NCBI RefSeq assembly: GCF_041260155.1 | Contig: NC_091931.1 | Span: 34,539,326 to 34,603,325, forward strand | DNA from: Ptychodera flava | Lineage: Eukaryota; Hemichordata; Enteropneusta; Ptychoderidae | Direction: 5' to 3' | DNA length: 64,000 nt | Shown here: positions 24,872 to 55,936 of the stretch, in pieces | Layout: each line of letters starts with the position of its first letter | How positions within the stretch are numbered: the stretch's first letter is position 1 | The notes under the pieces: generated by a model | Seen by the model: the letters and a program-made list of their open reading frames with translations, nothing else | What the model was told of the DNA's origin: nothing | Databases searched by the model: none | Program-made: the position numbers and the translations under genes

Positions 24872-25918
24872 AAATCTCACCATAGTGCTAATTTAGACCT
24901 CCTTGCCGCGGATCATTAAAATGAAACAGTAAATGAAACTAATTGCGTTTGGCCTCAACCCCCTCCCCGAAACGAAAGTTTGGAAGTTTGAAAATCCAAC
25001 CAAGCCTCATTCTGTATCTGCATACCAACAATCAGTAATTACGTTGCTATGAAATCAAGCACGCGCTACCAACCCTCCACCATCCCACCCCCATACTCCC
25101 TCTAAAATAAACTGTGTTCAACAACAACTTAACAATGATGCAACCAATAGAATGAAATGAAAGTGTATCCAAACTGATTCTTATGTTATTTTACTCATGC
25201 ACTGATTCACATGTATGTCAAAACAATATTGGTGTAGCGCCAGTGTCGCACTGGCCTGGTGCACGCTAAACAATATAGTGCAAAATTTTGCGATACATAA
25301 AGAGAGATGTTGCGATATGAAACTTGAAGTGCGATTTTTATGCGCGGTGATCAAAATACAGCCAAACCCCCTGCCCCTGAACAAAGAAGTTACATTTACT
25401 GTGTGCCTGTTTTAATTACCCACATTCCCTCACTGCATGAACTACGTGTATCAATGATAACTGATGAGTAACAAAATCTGTCCATGTCTAGGTGCTGCAG
25501 CCCTATCTTCCACTGTATGTTTATGGCTGTTTCTTGCTGCAATACCATAGCCTACAACTTTGCTTTGTTGTGTCAGCCATAGAAAACTCACAAGGCAACA
25601 TTAGGTTCATAACGGAATATGGATTGGGACAACTATGGCAAGTTTTCCCAAATTCAGCCAATATTTTCTTGGTAGAACTGGTTGGGATGAACTGATGCTG
25701 TGTCATGTCAACCTGATGACAGATGTCGCTGCATTTGTCTATACTGCCAGCGTTTTGGAAGTTTATTGGCCGAGAACCACCACTGACTTAAAAAGTTATG
25801 AGTTGAATGGGAGAAAGCTGGTCATAGTTGCTCTGATCCAAGTATCATTCATTGCCAAGCCGGTTTTCTATAGTGAGATCTGAGACTGTAGTCCGACCTT
25901 TTCCCCCACACCATACAA

Positions 25919-26451
25919 CGGTCCTACTAATTACTGCTCGTGACTGCCCGTAGCTGCCTGAGGACTGCCCGAGAACTGCCCGAAAAGTGGGCCAAATTTC
26001 GCCAATTTTAACACTAGGCCAATAGGTTCAGTTTATATCATGCCCAGCCAACCAAAAATATCATTGATTTGGCGTTAACCTGATGTTTTCTCCGGCGGTT
26101 TTGAACTCTGAAGACAGCCCGGCTCGAAGGACATCCGCCAGCTTGATAGTGAGATCATACCTTTACTAGTCCGAGAGGTGGTACAATAACCTCGCCGAGT
26201 GCATACAGCTTGATAGCCTGCCACCCCTTGCACTGAATGGTATGATCTTACAATCAAGATGGGGACGTCTTCTCGTCGAAAGCCCGGCGTCTTTCGGGTT
26301 CTAAAGCCGCTAAAGAAAACACTAAATCAATGATATTTTTGGTTAGCCAGGAATAATATAAGTTCAAGCTATTGGCGAAATTTGGCCTACTTGCTCCTCG
26401 GGCAGTCCTCGGGCAGCTACGGGCAGTCACGGGCAGTAATTAGTAGGACCC
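25919..26451. mobile_element. Fold-back element with 8-bp target duplication
   Basis: Ends GGTCCTACTAATTACTGC and its reverse complement at 26433-26450 continue into long inverted arms (repeated CTGCCCG / CGGGCAG motifs, then AATATCATTGATTT). CCATACAA flanks both sides (25911-25918 and 26452-26459). The 8-bp duplication fits hAT-like or related superfamilies; there is no coding capacity. Confidence 0.7.
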
Positions 26452-27086
26452 CCATACAAAACCGTCTGAGAAACTTGTTGCCTATGGAACTGCATGCAGC
26501 ACGACTGATTCTACATCCTTTTTAATGTACGGTAAAACTGGACATTCTGGGGGTCATCACACTCACATTTCTAATCTTGTTGTTTTACATACCCTCTGTA
26601 CTTACTCTTCGGCACAATTTTCTAGCTCAGCTTTGTACTACTGACATAATAGGTTTCGTTGTTTAATACCTCGATGTTTATGTCATACTACAGTGCATAT
26701 CACTTGGATACATGGTTGCATTTTCGTTCAGACTGCTATTTACGCTCTATTCTACATTAACAAGGATGTTGGACTCAAAGGCTGGTGATTTGGGTGGCTT
26801 CGGCCTATTTTAGCAACCGTTTCACCAGTAGTACTGTACCATTCAAAATCAAGCGACAAAGTGAAAACTGCTCAGTCACTGCGGAGCTTCTGCCTGAGTT
26901 TGATCTGGATGGCAATCAGAGATGTAATGCGGGCTCTTGCGAGAGCTCTTGAAGGAAACATCGGACTGATGTTCCACTGATCCTTTAAAAGGGGTATATT
27001 CAAAATCTTCCGGCAAAATTCGCTGTTATAAGAGTAGCAATGTTTTTAAATTAATCAAATTTCAAACTAATAGTAGTGGTACCTAC

Positions 27087-27089
27087 CAT
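27087..27089 (-). CDS. POMP: Candidate POMP start exon consisting of ATG only
   Basis: On the minus strand CCAACATG is followed at once by GTAGGT, a usable phase-0 donor, with A at -3. POMP needs only a methionine before the SLGYPS exon to match the human spacing. Moderately CpG-rich sequence and a TTTCCCACAATGCC motif lie upstream. I did not test every ATG|GT site in the interval, so this is a proposal. Confidence 0.35.
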
Positions 27090-27947
27090 GTTGGATCGGC
27101 AAATGTACTGACTACGCATGTGCAATGACTCATATTTCCCACAATGCCATGTCATGCCATAGGGTAATTCCGGTATCGATGCGTCTCGCTGGGTCTCTGC
27201 TTCGCGCTTCACTATCAAGTTTCATGCACACTCACTCAACAATGAAATCTCTTCTTCAAAATGTTAGGCCATTTCTGAGAGACTAGAGTTTAATAGGACA
27301 CGATTGCAAACTCAGCATCGAAAGTGAAGTATACTTCGACTGTATATGGCGCCCCGGTCATAATTCATAAAGCTTACTTGCTGCGAATCCGTAGCCTCTA
27401 CCACTCGGGTAGGTTGGTCATTGGAGACCAGCAGAACACGCCAGGAGTGGCAGGGCTCGTTTTCGCAGCAAAAAGCTTACAAGTTTAGTGATTTTTATCG
27501 AGTGCTGCTATATTCTGAGCAGCAAGGAAGCTCAACCCTGATGAACACGTTTATATTTATATCAATATTTCATAACTATATTTTTTTTAAATTACGAAAT
27601 TAACATTGTATTCTTAAACTGTTTACTCCTACATTCGTCTGTGTTTAGTGTAAAAAGTTTTTACATGTAGGAGATATTAGATGGACTCTAATAAAAATGT
27701 AAAAGTGTATGCCCAGCGCGTGCAGGAGGCACTCGGCTCTTAAATAGTAATTGTCTAGAAGTGCAGCCTATGGTATGCACATTGCAGTTCAAACTACAAT
27801 GTACAAACTCTGGCACACAGTTTTATATGTCAACTTTGTCTCCAAGAGTCTTAGAAAATTGATAAACCGGACACAACTTTATGAGAGCAAAGGACAAATG
27901 TCATGTAAATAGTCAATGTAAACTCGTTTTAAGATTGGGGTCTACGC

Positions 27948-28185
27948 CACAGTCACCTCACAGTCACTTGTTATCGGTCTATTCCGCTCGGCGTCTATGC
28001 CCCCATAGACGTGCCATATGTACACACGTCTATGGGGGCATAGACGCCGAGCGGAACAGACCGATCACAAGTGACTGTGGTCACCTGTAGTATATTCCGC
28101 ACTGAGTCTATACGCCCCATAGACGTGTGTACACATGCCTATGGCGGAAATAGACTCAGTGCGGAATAGACTACAGGTGACTGTG
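27948..28185. mobile_element. CACAGTC fold-back element, outer copy of a nested pair
   Basis: It starts CACAGTCACCT and ends AGGTGACTGTG; apart from the inserted inner copy it is one long hairpin with CCCATAGACGTGTGTACAC in the middle. Flanking 7-mers TCTACGC and TCTAGGC differ by one base, suggesting an aged 7-bp target duplication. Confidence 0.75.
27959..28079. mobile_element. CACAGTC fold-back element, inner copy
   Basis: A 121-bp hairpin starting CACAGTCACTTG and ending CAAGTGACTGTG, inserted in the left end of the outer copy. GTCACCT at 27952-27958 is exactly repeated at 28080-28086: a 7-bp target duplication made of the host element's own sequence. Confidence 0.8.
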
Positions 28186-29390
28186 TCTAGGCCTAGAGTT
28201 TTGGCATAATAGTGATATCAAGACTACATTTTCTGAAAAGATGCATGACCGGTAAGAAGTAGCGCTACCGCAAAAAATGAATCAAAAAAGTTTACATTTT
28301 GTCAAAAGTTCTTTTATCAAAAGTCTAAATGTGGCGGGGGGGGGGGGGGTTGACCGTAAATACGCAGTCCAAATACCCTGCTAAAATCTGCAGTACCTGC
28401 CCCCCCCCCCCCCCCCGCCCTTCCCATCCTGTTGGGGCATGAGCTCATTACAGGGCATATGCGTTTATGTAAACTCTGGCGTTCATATACGGCATCTCTC
28501 ATGTCTCTACCCACATCACGCCCGAGCAAATGCGTTACAGCAACTCAAGAATCCGTATGAAAGTTCTCGGGACCTCTAGTTTTCCCGCCTTTTCTTTTCT
28601 TAACCTCGCTCTCAGCTCATGCTGATGGATGTTTTACTCGCTGTGCATAATATCGTATCCACTATTGAATATTCGTTATACGCATACGTTCAATATATTG
28701 AACCGTGCGATTATTTATACGAAAAGAGTTAACACATCACCCCCCCACCCCACTAATGCCTTAAAAGTAGGCCTGGATTCAAGTGAATTTTTCTTTTTTT
28801 TCCGACACTGGCAAGTTGCCAATTTCGCTAAATCTAGGCGGACGCCAACATTAGAAGCGTCACGTGCTATGGTCTGCTTAAACTCCGGGCTGATGCACGG
28901 AAGTCGATACGATGCATGATGTATCGTATTGCAAGCTTTTCTGGCTGGTTAACAGACGCTGACACTTGTCCTCACAAATGATACATTTTGTTCATTATGC
29001 AATTACATCTTATTTGCTACTTTACTACGTGTCTTGTTTTTTTGAACAGAATATGGCTGCACGCTAGAGGCATAGGTCAATGACCTGAACGAAAAGCTTA
29101 TCGTATAACGTTTGTGCTTTTATTTGTCATACGAGTTTGAAAATAAAAATGTATGGGTCAAAGGGGGTAGCTCATGGTGTCTCCGAAGGCAAAAATACGC
29201 CGGTGAGGGATTAGGATTAGACTAGGTGTCTCAATCAAGTATAAACGCAATGGAAAAGAAGTAGACTACCGATGCTAGATGCTGCATAGAAGATAGTCGC
29301 GGCTGAGGACAGCGTCGAAATCTTTGAAAAATTGAATGTTGGCAAGGTAATGACGACTTCAGCAAAATGTAAGCATTATAGTGCATCTTT

Positions 29391-29571
29391 GTTTACAAAA
29401 CAACTGATTGTGATGGAGCACACCCTTAATCGTTCGCGTGAAAAAATATGAGGACTGTATCGAGATCAAGATTGTGTTAATAACACAATCTTGCTCTCGA
29501 CACAGTCCTCATATTTTTTTTCACTTGAACGATTAAGGGTGTGCTCCATCACAATCAGTTGTTTTGTAAAC
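29391..29571. repeat. Long near-perfect hairpin (arms of about 90 bp)
   Basis: Arms 29391-29479 and 29481-29571 are inverted copies differing at only a handful of positions, with a 1-base centre. I see no target duplication at the edges and no relation to the CACAGTC family. Confidence 0.85.
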
Positions 29572-30637
29572 TGGTAATTACAATCAGGCTATGCATCCCC
29601 GCGGACAGATATTAGTTATTGCGAGACAAGTTCCAGCCTCCGTTGTTTCCACGCTCAGTACGACTCTCTCCGATCAATGCGGTACCGCAATGTTCTCACA
29701 AAACTTCCAGACGGAAAAATATTAAAGTGAGGAGCAGATATGTTGCGGATCGATGATTCTAAGTGATGTGCACTATTTGCTATTCAATTCAAAACTATGA
29801 CCATAGTACTAGAAAGCGCGGGCAACTTGAACTTCCCATCAAAGCGAAACGCGACCATGTGCCGCGAAATCAATTACAACGATACATTCTGCGTAATGAG
29901 GATATCTTTACGGCGACGAATTCCGACGGGAATTAACACGTCATAGTTCAAGTTGAAAGGCGGAAAAGGCACACCGAAGGAAGTGGCGGAAGGAGTTTAA
30001 CCGAGACATAGTGGCGAATGACACATATACAATCCTTACATGAACAGGTAGACTGAAGATACGTCTCAGTTGTAAGTTATTGAGGCATAACTATTGGATA
30101 AGCAGCTTCCAGTTTTTGTAGTATGTTAACGTTGTTGCGGAAAACCAACCATCTGCCTAATCGTTGATTGGAATTTAATGAGCCCTATAACCCCATCGTG
30201 CAAACATTCGTTACAGTGTAATTTACCGATTTCATGTTGATTATCACAAATAAATAATGAAAATGATATATTTGCAGTAACGCAGACGCTTACACCTCAA
30301 CGAATACGCGAGCAACCAAAAATCTCTGATAAACGGGCGTCGACCCCAGAATATTCTCAACATGCAGAAGAAGGGTTGGATTTTTGCTTAGTTACGCGCA
30401 AACAGTGACCTGCTACCAACTTTCAGCTGCGCGGCGACTACATAGCCAGGTACTTACAAGTTTTTCTTGATAAGATTGCATCAAGCCAAAAAATGGCAAT
30501 AGCCTATTCAACTTTGCCAACATCTAATTTTTATTCTTACTTGTCTCTGAGATTTTGTCACCTTTCACTGAAATTCAAACTCAGCGGATAGCGAAAACCA
30601 CAGAGTGGAGGTGGTTGGCCCTTGTGTCAATTATTAC

Positions 30638-30647
30638 GTGACGTCAC
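30638..30647. promoter_or_regulatory. CRE-like palindrome GTGACGTCAC
   Basis: A full CREB/ATF site about 0.5 kb upstream of the receptor kinase start codon. Presence is direct; use is inferred. Confidence 0.4.
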
Positions 30648-31160
30648 GGTGGAAGTTCCGCTATTCATCATGCGTCTCCGCCCACTTTTGCTGTTACATC
30701 TAGCGGGTTTGCTTGTGTGTAGTGACTTAAAACTAGCAACTACTGTGTATTTTGTTTAATAGTTCAATTGGTTACAATATTATAAATGTCAAAATACAGC
30801 TTTACCTCATAATTATTTTTTTAGTAATGAGTGCGATCTCTGATCCGTCCCGTACGCAGAAAAGTGAGATAAGAATGGAACGGCGACCTATACTTAAGAG
30901 GGAGTGTCGATGTTAGTTAGAACAGCCGACATAACTTCACCTGCCCAAAACGGGGTTTTACCGACACTGCGTACAAGTTGCGAACTGGACCGCGCGAGCG
31001 AACTATCATTTTGCGAGCGGTACTGTTTGGGAGAAAGAAGGGTATCATATGTAAGCGGTTCCGATGAAAGTCTTACATTTGACATAACCAATACTACTAC
31101 TGATCAACTATCGATCTGGTCCCTTCGTTTGTGCGGGAATCACTACAAGTCCTCTCCTCA

Positions 31161-48966
<17,806 letters not shown>

Positions 48967-49054
48967 TCATGTATTTATGTCATGATGGATCCCTGCCTGA
49001 TTGACAGTCATCTCATGCCATATCATTACCAATACTACATAGCTGCAGTTGATA

Positions 49055-49060
49055 AATAAA
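49055..49060 (+). terminator. Candidate receptor kinase polyadenylation signal
   Basis: AATAAA 89 bases after the stop codon, followed by a GT-rich stretch. A second AATAAA lies at 49519-49524. Confidence 0.5.
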
Positions 49061-52000
49061 TTTCGAGTGTTGTTTTCTGTGTGTTCTACCAGTCTTGTTT
49101 TTATCATCAATTTGGTTTCAAGACGTTACTTTTCTCTAATCACATTGTTACTTAAATACACATAGACAATTTATGTCAGCCGCGTCAGTTCATTGTACAC
49201 TCGGGTTCCACTATATATAATTATGCAGCTGGGCTTGTTGTGATGTTCCCACGTAATTGCCCATCGGTATCACTTACTCCAAAGTGCAAATATCAATACG
49301 TAAGTAATTCCATGCTTCCACCGAGCGAATCTACAGAACTGAAATTAAAAACTTTGACTTTGCATTTCCATACTTCCAGAAAATTAAGCAGGACTAGCAA
49401 CAACATCCCAAGCTCTTTCCCTGAATGCAGTGGAACTTGGATGCATGATCTGTTATCACTGTGGCTGTAAAAGGAAATAAGTTTGAATCACCAGGGAACT
49501 GTGTCAATTCAGAACATCAATAAAGTATTATAGCTGATTATTATACTTCTCTCATCTGTTTGTAGTGTATGTCGCTCCTCACTTTACAACTTGAGAGCTA
49601 CACTGCCAATAGATAAGAAGAGTCGTGTAACCAGCAGCGGCAATGAAGCTTTAAGATTGCTGCCGTTGAAGATAACGTTAATAACATTAATAAAACAGTT
49701 GTAGCTTTCTGAAAATACACTATTTGAAAAAAGAAAGCTTGTTTTCAGAGATTTTCAGGGAGAAATCTACAGACCAAAGATGTATTTTTATATATTTTCC
49801 CACCAAAGGATTTTAAATAGTAGTTTTTGCGTGGGGCAGCTCAATGTTTGAGTAGATCAGATGAGGTTTTTCCTCCTCGTGAGTAAACTGACACTATATC
49901 CATGACAACTCACCACCTTGTAGATGTATCCTAGGCTGCTTTAATAGATCATGAAAAGTAAAAACAAAAAGGTCTGTGCCTATAGTGACACACCCAGTGT
50001 GTCTGAATGAAAATGTAAAGTGTAAATTTTTAATAGCTGAACTTTATTGGTGACTGTGGCCTCGCATAGTGCAATCGACTTACCCTTATACCGCCATGGT
50101 CCGGCTCAAACTCATTGTTTTCAATGGTGATTGTGGACCTGTTCACAAGGTTTTGGGGGTGAACAGGTTAATGTTAGTATAACTTCACATAGAATCTAGA
50201 ATCACTTGCATGTATTGTGTACAGAACCTAGAATAGACGTGCACAAAGTAGTTACATTGTACGAACGGGCATTTGTTCATTTATTTCTGTTGACATGGAC
50301 AGCTGGAAAGGCGAACTCAGTTTTGTCATGATACCAGAAATTGATGATGTGACAAAAACAGGGCATTTATTGTAAAGTGTGAATTTTTGAAATGTTGTGT
50401 GGATAATATGTTGTCTGTGTCTTGGTTTGTGTCAAGACTGCTATGGAAACAGGGTTTATGTTGAAGCTGAAAGCGTACATTGTTTTATCTCAACGAATAA
50501 TAGTATACTGTTTGAATACAAATGTAATCCAAACAACAAGCATTATTAGCCCCTTTAATCAAAACAAGAAAAATATTTATAAACTAAGTTACCTTCTATA
50601 TTTATTTACAACATATTAATTGCTTACCAAAAATTAAGATTTTGTTTAAAGATTCCACTTTTATCTAGACACCATAATGATATTGATTATGTCCAGAAAT
50701 GTAGCGATACTAGTTTTTATGTTCTTCTTCTGTCTTTTTTACATAGAGTGGAAAAAACCATTTGTGTAAATTGCATGGTTATCACAGTGTCACATTTTTC
50801 TTGTTTTTCACAATGGCGTCAGATTTTCCCAGACTGGGACTCTGAATTACATTGGCGCTTTCTTCTTCCACAGTCTGTAACTTTTAAATGTTCACTGAAT
50901 TTTCAGTATCACTGCCAACATGGTATTCGAGGAAGACATTAAAGAGACTGATTCAAGTGTTCCTACTTCTAAAATAAGTGGATGTTTTCACGTCAAATGT
51001 AAAAGATGTATATGTTAGAGTTTGGCAAAGAATATTTCCTCTGTGGAATGTGGTGTATTTCTTTCTCTGCATGAACAAGAGGAATTGATTTAGATTTTAG
51101 ATACAAGACTTTATGGTAGAGTTAGACAATGTATCGTTAGATGTAAAATTTGCCAATATCATGTGTGTATCGACTTATACAATAAGTTGAAACCAAATGC
51201 TGGGAATGCATGGGTATGAACAGTTATGGTTGCATACCTAAGGAGGAAAATCTGAAAACTGTCCTATACTGGTATCTTTCTCATTGTTTCCCTCACAGTG
51301 TCAAATACAACATACTAATAAATAAACCGACCAAGCTTTGTGTTTCCTAAAATGAGTGAAAAGTAATGTTTACCGTGCGAGCCAATATTCAATATTCAAA
51401 AGTGCTCTGTGTAAACTAGGTCAGAAAATATTTGTAGGTTTTGCTTCTTGTGAATCTGTATTTTTTTACACGTGTGACTGTGAGTTTTAATGTAACAAAT
51501 GTGAGGAAGTATTTGAACAACTTAATATTGTTTTATTCAAAACTCATTTTGTATATCGTAAGTTTTTTTAAAAACCCATACTACTCCTACATTCCCACTC
51601 GCTCAATAGAGCTTGATTTCTTTTATGGCTCAAATGTTTGTCCAAAAATGTTTTATTGTAAATAACTTGTACATAAAACTTTTATCTTCTATAGGTATTC
51701 AGGTAGAGCTCTCTGATATTTATCATGTTATCATGATGATGTGTGCCTTACTTGCAACTGTTGCCATGACTTTCTCAATGGCATGTGTGATACATGCACA
51801 TCATATTAGTAATAATTACATTTTGCAAGAGAAATATTGCAACACATGTAGTGCCTTTATGCAAGTACAGAGGACATATGAAAAAAAAACAACTCTATTT
51901 GTATACATTATAAAGTACATTTTATATTTTACAATAAATTTTTTTTTATTTTCATAGATAATTTCCTTAGGTAAATGTTTGATTTTATTAAGATGACAAT

Positions 52001-55000
52001 AAAAGAATGGAAGGAAAAAAATACTTTATTAATGTCATTAAAAAATGAAACAAAAAAATAATTGCGATTCATACATCAGAGTCTTGCTAAAATAGCAAAA
52101 AAAAACAATTTATAGTATTTGCTAGCTTTAGCTGCTGTAGATTTTAGACCGCATCTTTTATATATTTTGAAAGAATATTTTAAATTTTGTCAACCAAATC
52201 ATGATATTAATTAACATTTTGTACTTGTTTCATATGATACATAGCTGTAGACCACCTCAAAAAAATATTCCCTAGTGAAAGTTTTGTACCTAGGCACAAC
52301 CTCTGTGTAAACTGCAGGCTGCATTTGGCTCCTTTAGGAGCTTAATGGTTCCAGAATAAGTGTACCGGTACATGCCCAAGATGTTTTTGCTGTGACAGTA
52401 TTTCCATGCTTTCAGCTCACAGTGCATACTTAGGTTTGCAATAGGTCTGGTGATGTTTACCAAGGGTTTTTTACGCATTAACATTCTTGTCTAGTCATGT
52501 CATGTTATTCCTAGTTTCTAACTCATTTTACTCCTACAATCTCCGAATAATTTAGTGTGCTTGAGTAGAGGGCAGCAAAATGAAAAAAAAAACACCAAAA
52601 AGCCAGACACTGCAGTTGAGTTTATTATGTAGAAATAGTGAGTCGTACATTTCTTAACATCGTGGACGTATATCAAATTTTATAATTTTAATCAATCTTA
52701 TATCAGCTTAGTTATGATTCCTGGCATCTGATGCCAAAATTCATCTCAATCAAATTAAAAAGACAGCTACAGGAGAGGAGGGCATTAATTCAGCGTCAGA
52801 AACCAAATTTCCTTAACACAAACCAGCCAAAAAGCAGAAGCTCATATTTTGAAAATAAAAATTGGTTTCTTAACAGTTTGTGCAAATTTCAATGTTTCGG
52901 TTTCCTCCAAGAGTGCTACTTACGTATTTTCATAGAAATTATCACACTTTGCTAATCAGAATGCTAGGGCATTTTAAAATCTGCTTGAAAAATGCAAAAC
53001 TTTATTGAAATTGCCATGAATTGCAAGTGACTTCAAGTTTGTTTGAGATCACTGAGGAGACATAAAAAAAGACTGCTTCAAAGTACGCCTTACTTGTCAA
53101 CATTCTCACATTAGAATGAAGGTGTTAGGTCAAGTGCACATTCAACAAGTACTGTATAACACAAATCATGATCAATATACATCGTATGTGTTAGCTTTGC
53201 TTGTGAAGGGTGTTTTCATTGCCACTGCCAGTCTCTTGGCCAAGCTGGAAATCAACAATAATTGTTGCAATTCATGACAAGTAAACTTTCAGCAATTTCA
53301 AACAGATTTTTAAAAAATCCAGGCCTTCTGTACGGGCGAACTGCGATGATTTGTGTAATACTCCTTTTAAACCTGAATGGCAGCAGCATTGACGGGAGAT
53401 GAGCAGCTCAGTCCACTCTTGTCAGCTACCATCTATGTTTACATTCCACCTGCAAAGCAGGTATGGTCTTGTTTCCTGATCTGAAAGCATCGACCTTTAG
53501 ACATCGACCATTCCCATATATGTCTGTATACCGATATGTGTTGTAGTATGTTATATAGCAATATATACAAATCTGTAATTGCCTTGTGTTCACCATTATC
53601 CTATGTTATGCTTGTCTGTCAATTAGGCTGGACCTAATATCCTTGTGAAAAGTCAATAAAAAGTAAATAAAATTTGCATATATTTGTGTATTCTGTTCTG
53701 TTCTATTTGACCTTTACAAATCCTGAGAACCTGATATCTCATTTGAGAGCAGTGTGTGCACTGTTTGTTGGCAAAAAATCCCTGTAATGAGATATTAGTG
53801 AAGGTTTATAAATGGACCCTTGTTAGTAGGTTATAATACAAATATTACAGCATGCTCAAAATGGTTTTTTTTTTTAATAGATGGGAAGGTAGAAATGTCT
53901 ACAAGGGAACTCATGGTGCTGTTATAGTTTGAATTGTAACGACATTATTTCATGTACAGATAATGGGATTGGTCTGCACGGCCCCCCCCCCCCCAATCAT
54001 TTGGCACTAAGTTGTATGGTCATAGGAATAATTACTCCAATGAAATCACAGTCTTTTATCAATAACTGCAGCATTATCCTAATCCGATGTACTGATATTG
54101 AATGGGGATGATCTGGAGGGGGACTTGTTCCCTCCATACAACAGCACCGTTTTATAATTTTTAAATTTTCTAAATTAAAGAATATATTTGAATGACCATA
54201 AATGCATATAGGTATAGTATATGAAAATCAAAACCACACTGTCCCCTTCTCCAAATTAGCATTCTATATGCATGAAGTAGTACCGTGCGATATGAGTGTT
54301 GATGCATTCTGCATATAGGGGGACTGGAAAGAAATTATAGGGAGGGAGGGCCGGTGTTTTTACAAAAGTGTCCCTTCAAAAGTGTTTGCAAGAGAAAAGT
54401 GACCCTCCCTAAATTTACATGAGCAACAAACAGTGGCCCTCTCCCTATGTGTCACAATTTTGATATCAATAATATTGAGACCCTTTCTCTTGCAGCCATC
54501 GTGGATTTTAACTTTAGTGACCTCATTCACATGAAAATTAACAATCAAATTTCTCTACAAACACTTTGTAGATATCATAGAGCCAGGTTCTTATGTGCCA
54601 AATTTTAAGTTCACAAGTCCTGTCAAGCGAAGATTTTTAAAGTATTATTTTTCTGAATTTTCTATGACCTTTGACCTGCCCCGCACCTCTCCAGCTAAGC
54701 TATGGTTTTATTTCAGCTTATCCTATCTAAGAGTCCTAGAGGGCAAGAGTCTATATAAGAATGACTGGTATGGAACCAAATTGCACTCCTAAATTTTGGG
54801 GTTTTCCCTGACCTTTGACCCTTACATAATCCTGCGTATTATTAATTATGCTCATATCTAATTCTAGGTTAGAAGGCTGATTTTTGGTGAAGGATAAGTA
54901 TTAGAGAAAAGGTTTTTTGACAAAATGCCACATGACGAGAGTGACCTTTGACTTCGATGTACTACAGTAACTGGGCCTATAAATCAGTAACCAGTTATTG

Positions 55001-55160
55001 CTGAGCATGAAAATTGGGGAGGATCACTTTTTTCCTTGAAAACACTTTTGAAGGGTCACTTTTTTATGCACCGCATCATTTTGAAAAACATCGGCCCTCC
55101 CTCCGTGTAATTGTATCCGGTCCCTTACTGTAACCTCGGGCCCCGTATGGTTGTAGTACG
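49061..55160. other. Region between receptor kinase and URAD, no gene seen
   Basis: AT-rich. It holds a copy of the CCATGGT/ACAGGTTAA short repeat at about 50090-50170, poly-C at about 53983, several AATAAA sites, and no open frame above 114 codons. None has a recognisable domain. Part may be receptor 3' UTR. Confidence 0.5.
50090..50170. repeat. Short dispersed repeat (CCATGGT family)
   Basis: Shares ACCGCCATGGT, a TTGTTTTCAATGGTGATTGT-like segment and GGTGAACAGG with the copies near 23440 and 38517. Confidence 0.5.
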
Positions 55161-55787
55161 CACAGTCCCTCGTGAACTATTCAGCTCTGGGACTATTCGC
55201 CCCATAGACGTATGTACATAAGCGAGGTTTTTTCTCGCTTATGTCTATGCACAGGGGCTCATAAGTGCCTATTTAAGTCAATATTACAGCGTTTTTCTTC
55301 TTTTTCAATGTTACAAATAAAGCTGAAGAGCACAACATTTGTGTAGCTGTCTTTTGTGTAGCTTGTATTGGCATGTATAGTGCGCCCTCAATGGGGAATG
55401 TGATCATATGTAAATACGACCTTTAGTTCCATGACCTCTAGCCAATTCCTCTGGCCATGCCTTCTGGCCACGTGTACAGACGTCGCTGTGTTTACTGTAG
55501 TAAATTAGTACAGTAAGCATAGCGAGGGCAGGGCAGGAAGTAGGCATGGCTAGAGCCGGGCCTAGAGGTCACGGAACTAAAGGTCACATTTACGAGGACG
55601 CACTATACATGCCAATACACGCTACACAAAAGACAGCTACACAAGTGTTGTGCTCTTCAGCTGGATTATTTGTAACATTGAAAAAGAAAGAAAAAACGCT
55701 GTAATATTGACTTAAATAGGCACTTATGAGGCCCTGTGGTCTATGGGGCGAATAGTCCCAAAGCTGAATAGCTCATGAGGGACTGTG
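55161..55787. mobile_element. CACAGTC fold-back element, 627-bp copy
   Basis: The whole element is an inverted repeat: it opens CACAGTCCCTCGTGAACTA and closes with the diverged complement ending GGGACTGTG, and the interior arms (GTGTAGCTGTCTTTTGTGTA, CATGTATAGTGCG) also pair. TAGTACG at 55154-55160 is exactly repeated at 55788-55794: a 7-bp target duplication. Confidence 0.88.
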
Positions 55788-55936
55788 TAGTACGTGTAGG
55801 ATATTTGTATAAAAGTATCGAAGGCCAGCACTTCATGCCTATAGAAGGCGCCGTTGAAGTCCTAATGGCTGGCAAGTCCAAACACCCATCAAAGTTTTGA
55901 TTTATTGCTGATTTCTCTTCGATATTAATGATTGAC

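Larger units (their letters stand above)
18242..27086 (-). other. Probable POMP intron 1
   Basis: If the first exon is at 27087, this is an 8.8-kb intron. It holds a short repeat at 23426-23520, a pearl-like element at 24296-24870 and a fold-back element at 25919-26451. Open frames such as 20349-20729 (126 codons) and 20738-20956 show no domain I recognise. Confidence 0.4.
27090..31160. other. Divergent intergenic and promoter region between POMP and the receptor kinase
   Basis: If POMP starts near 27.09 kb, this 4-kb stretch separates two head-to-head genes. It is more CpG-rich than its surroundings, and holds a nested pair of fold-back elements (27948-28185), a poly-G/poly-C region (28333-28425), a long hairpin (29391-29571) and a palindromic CRE (30638-30647). 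Confidence 0.5.
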
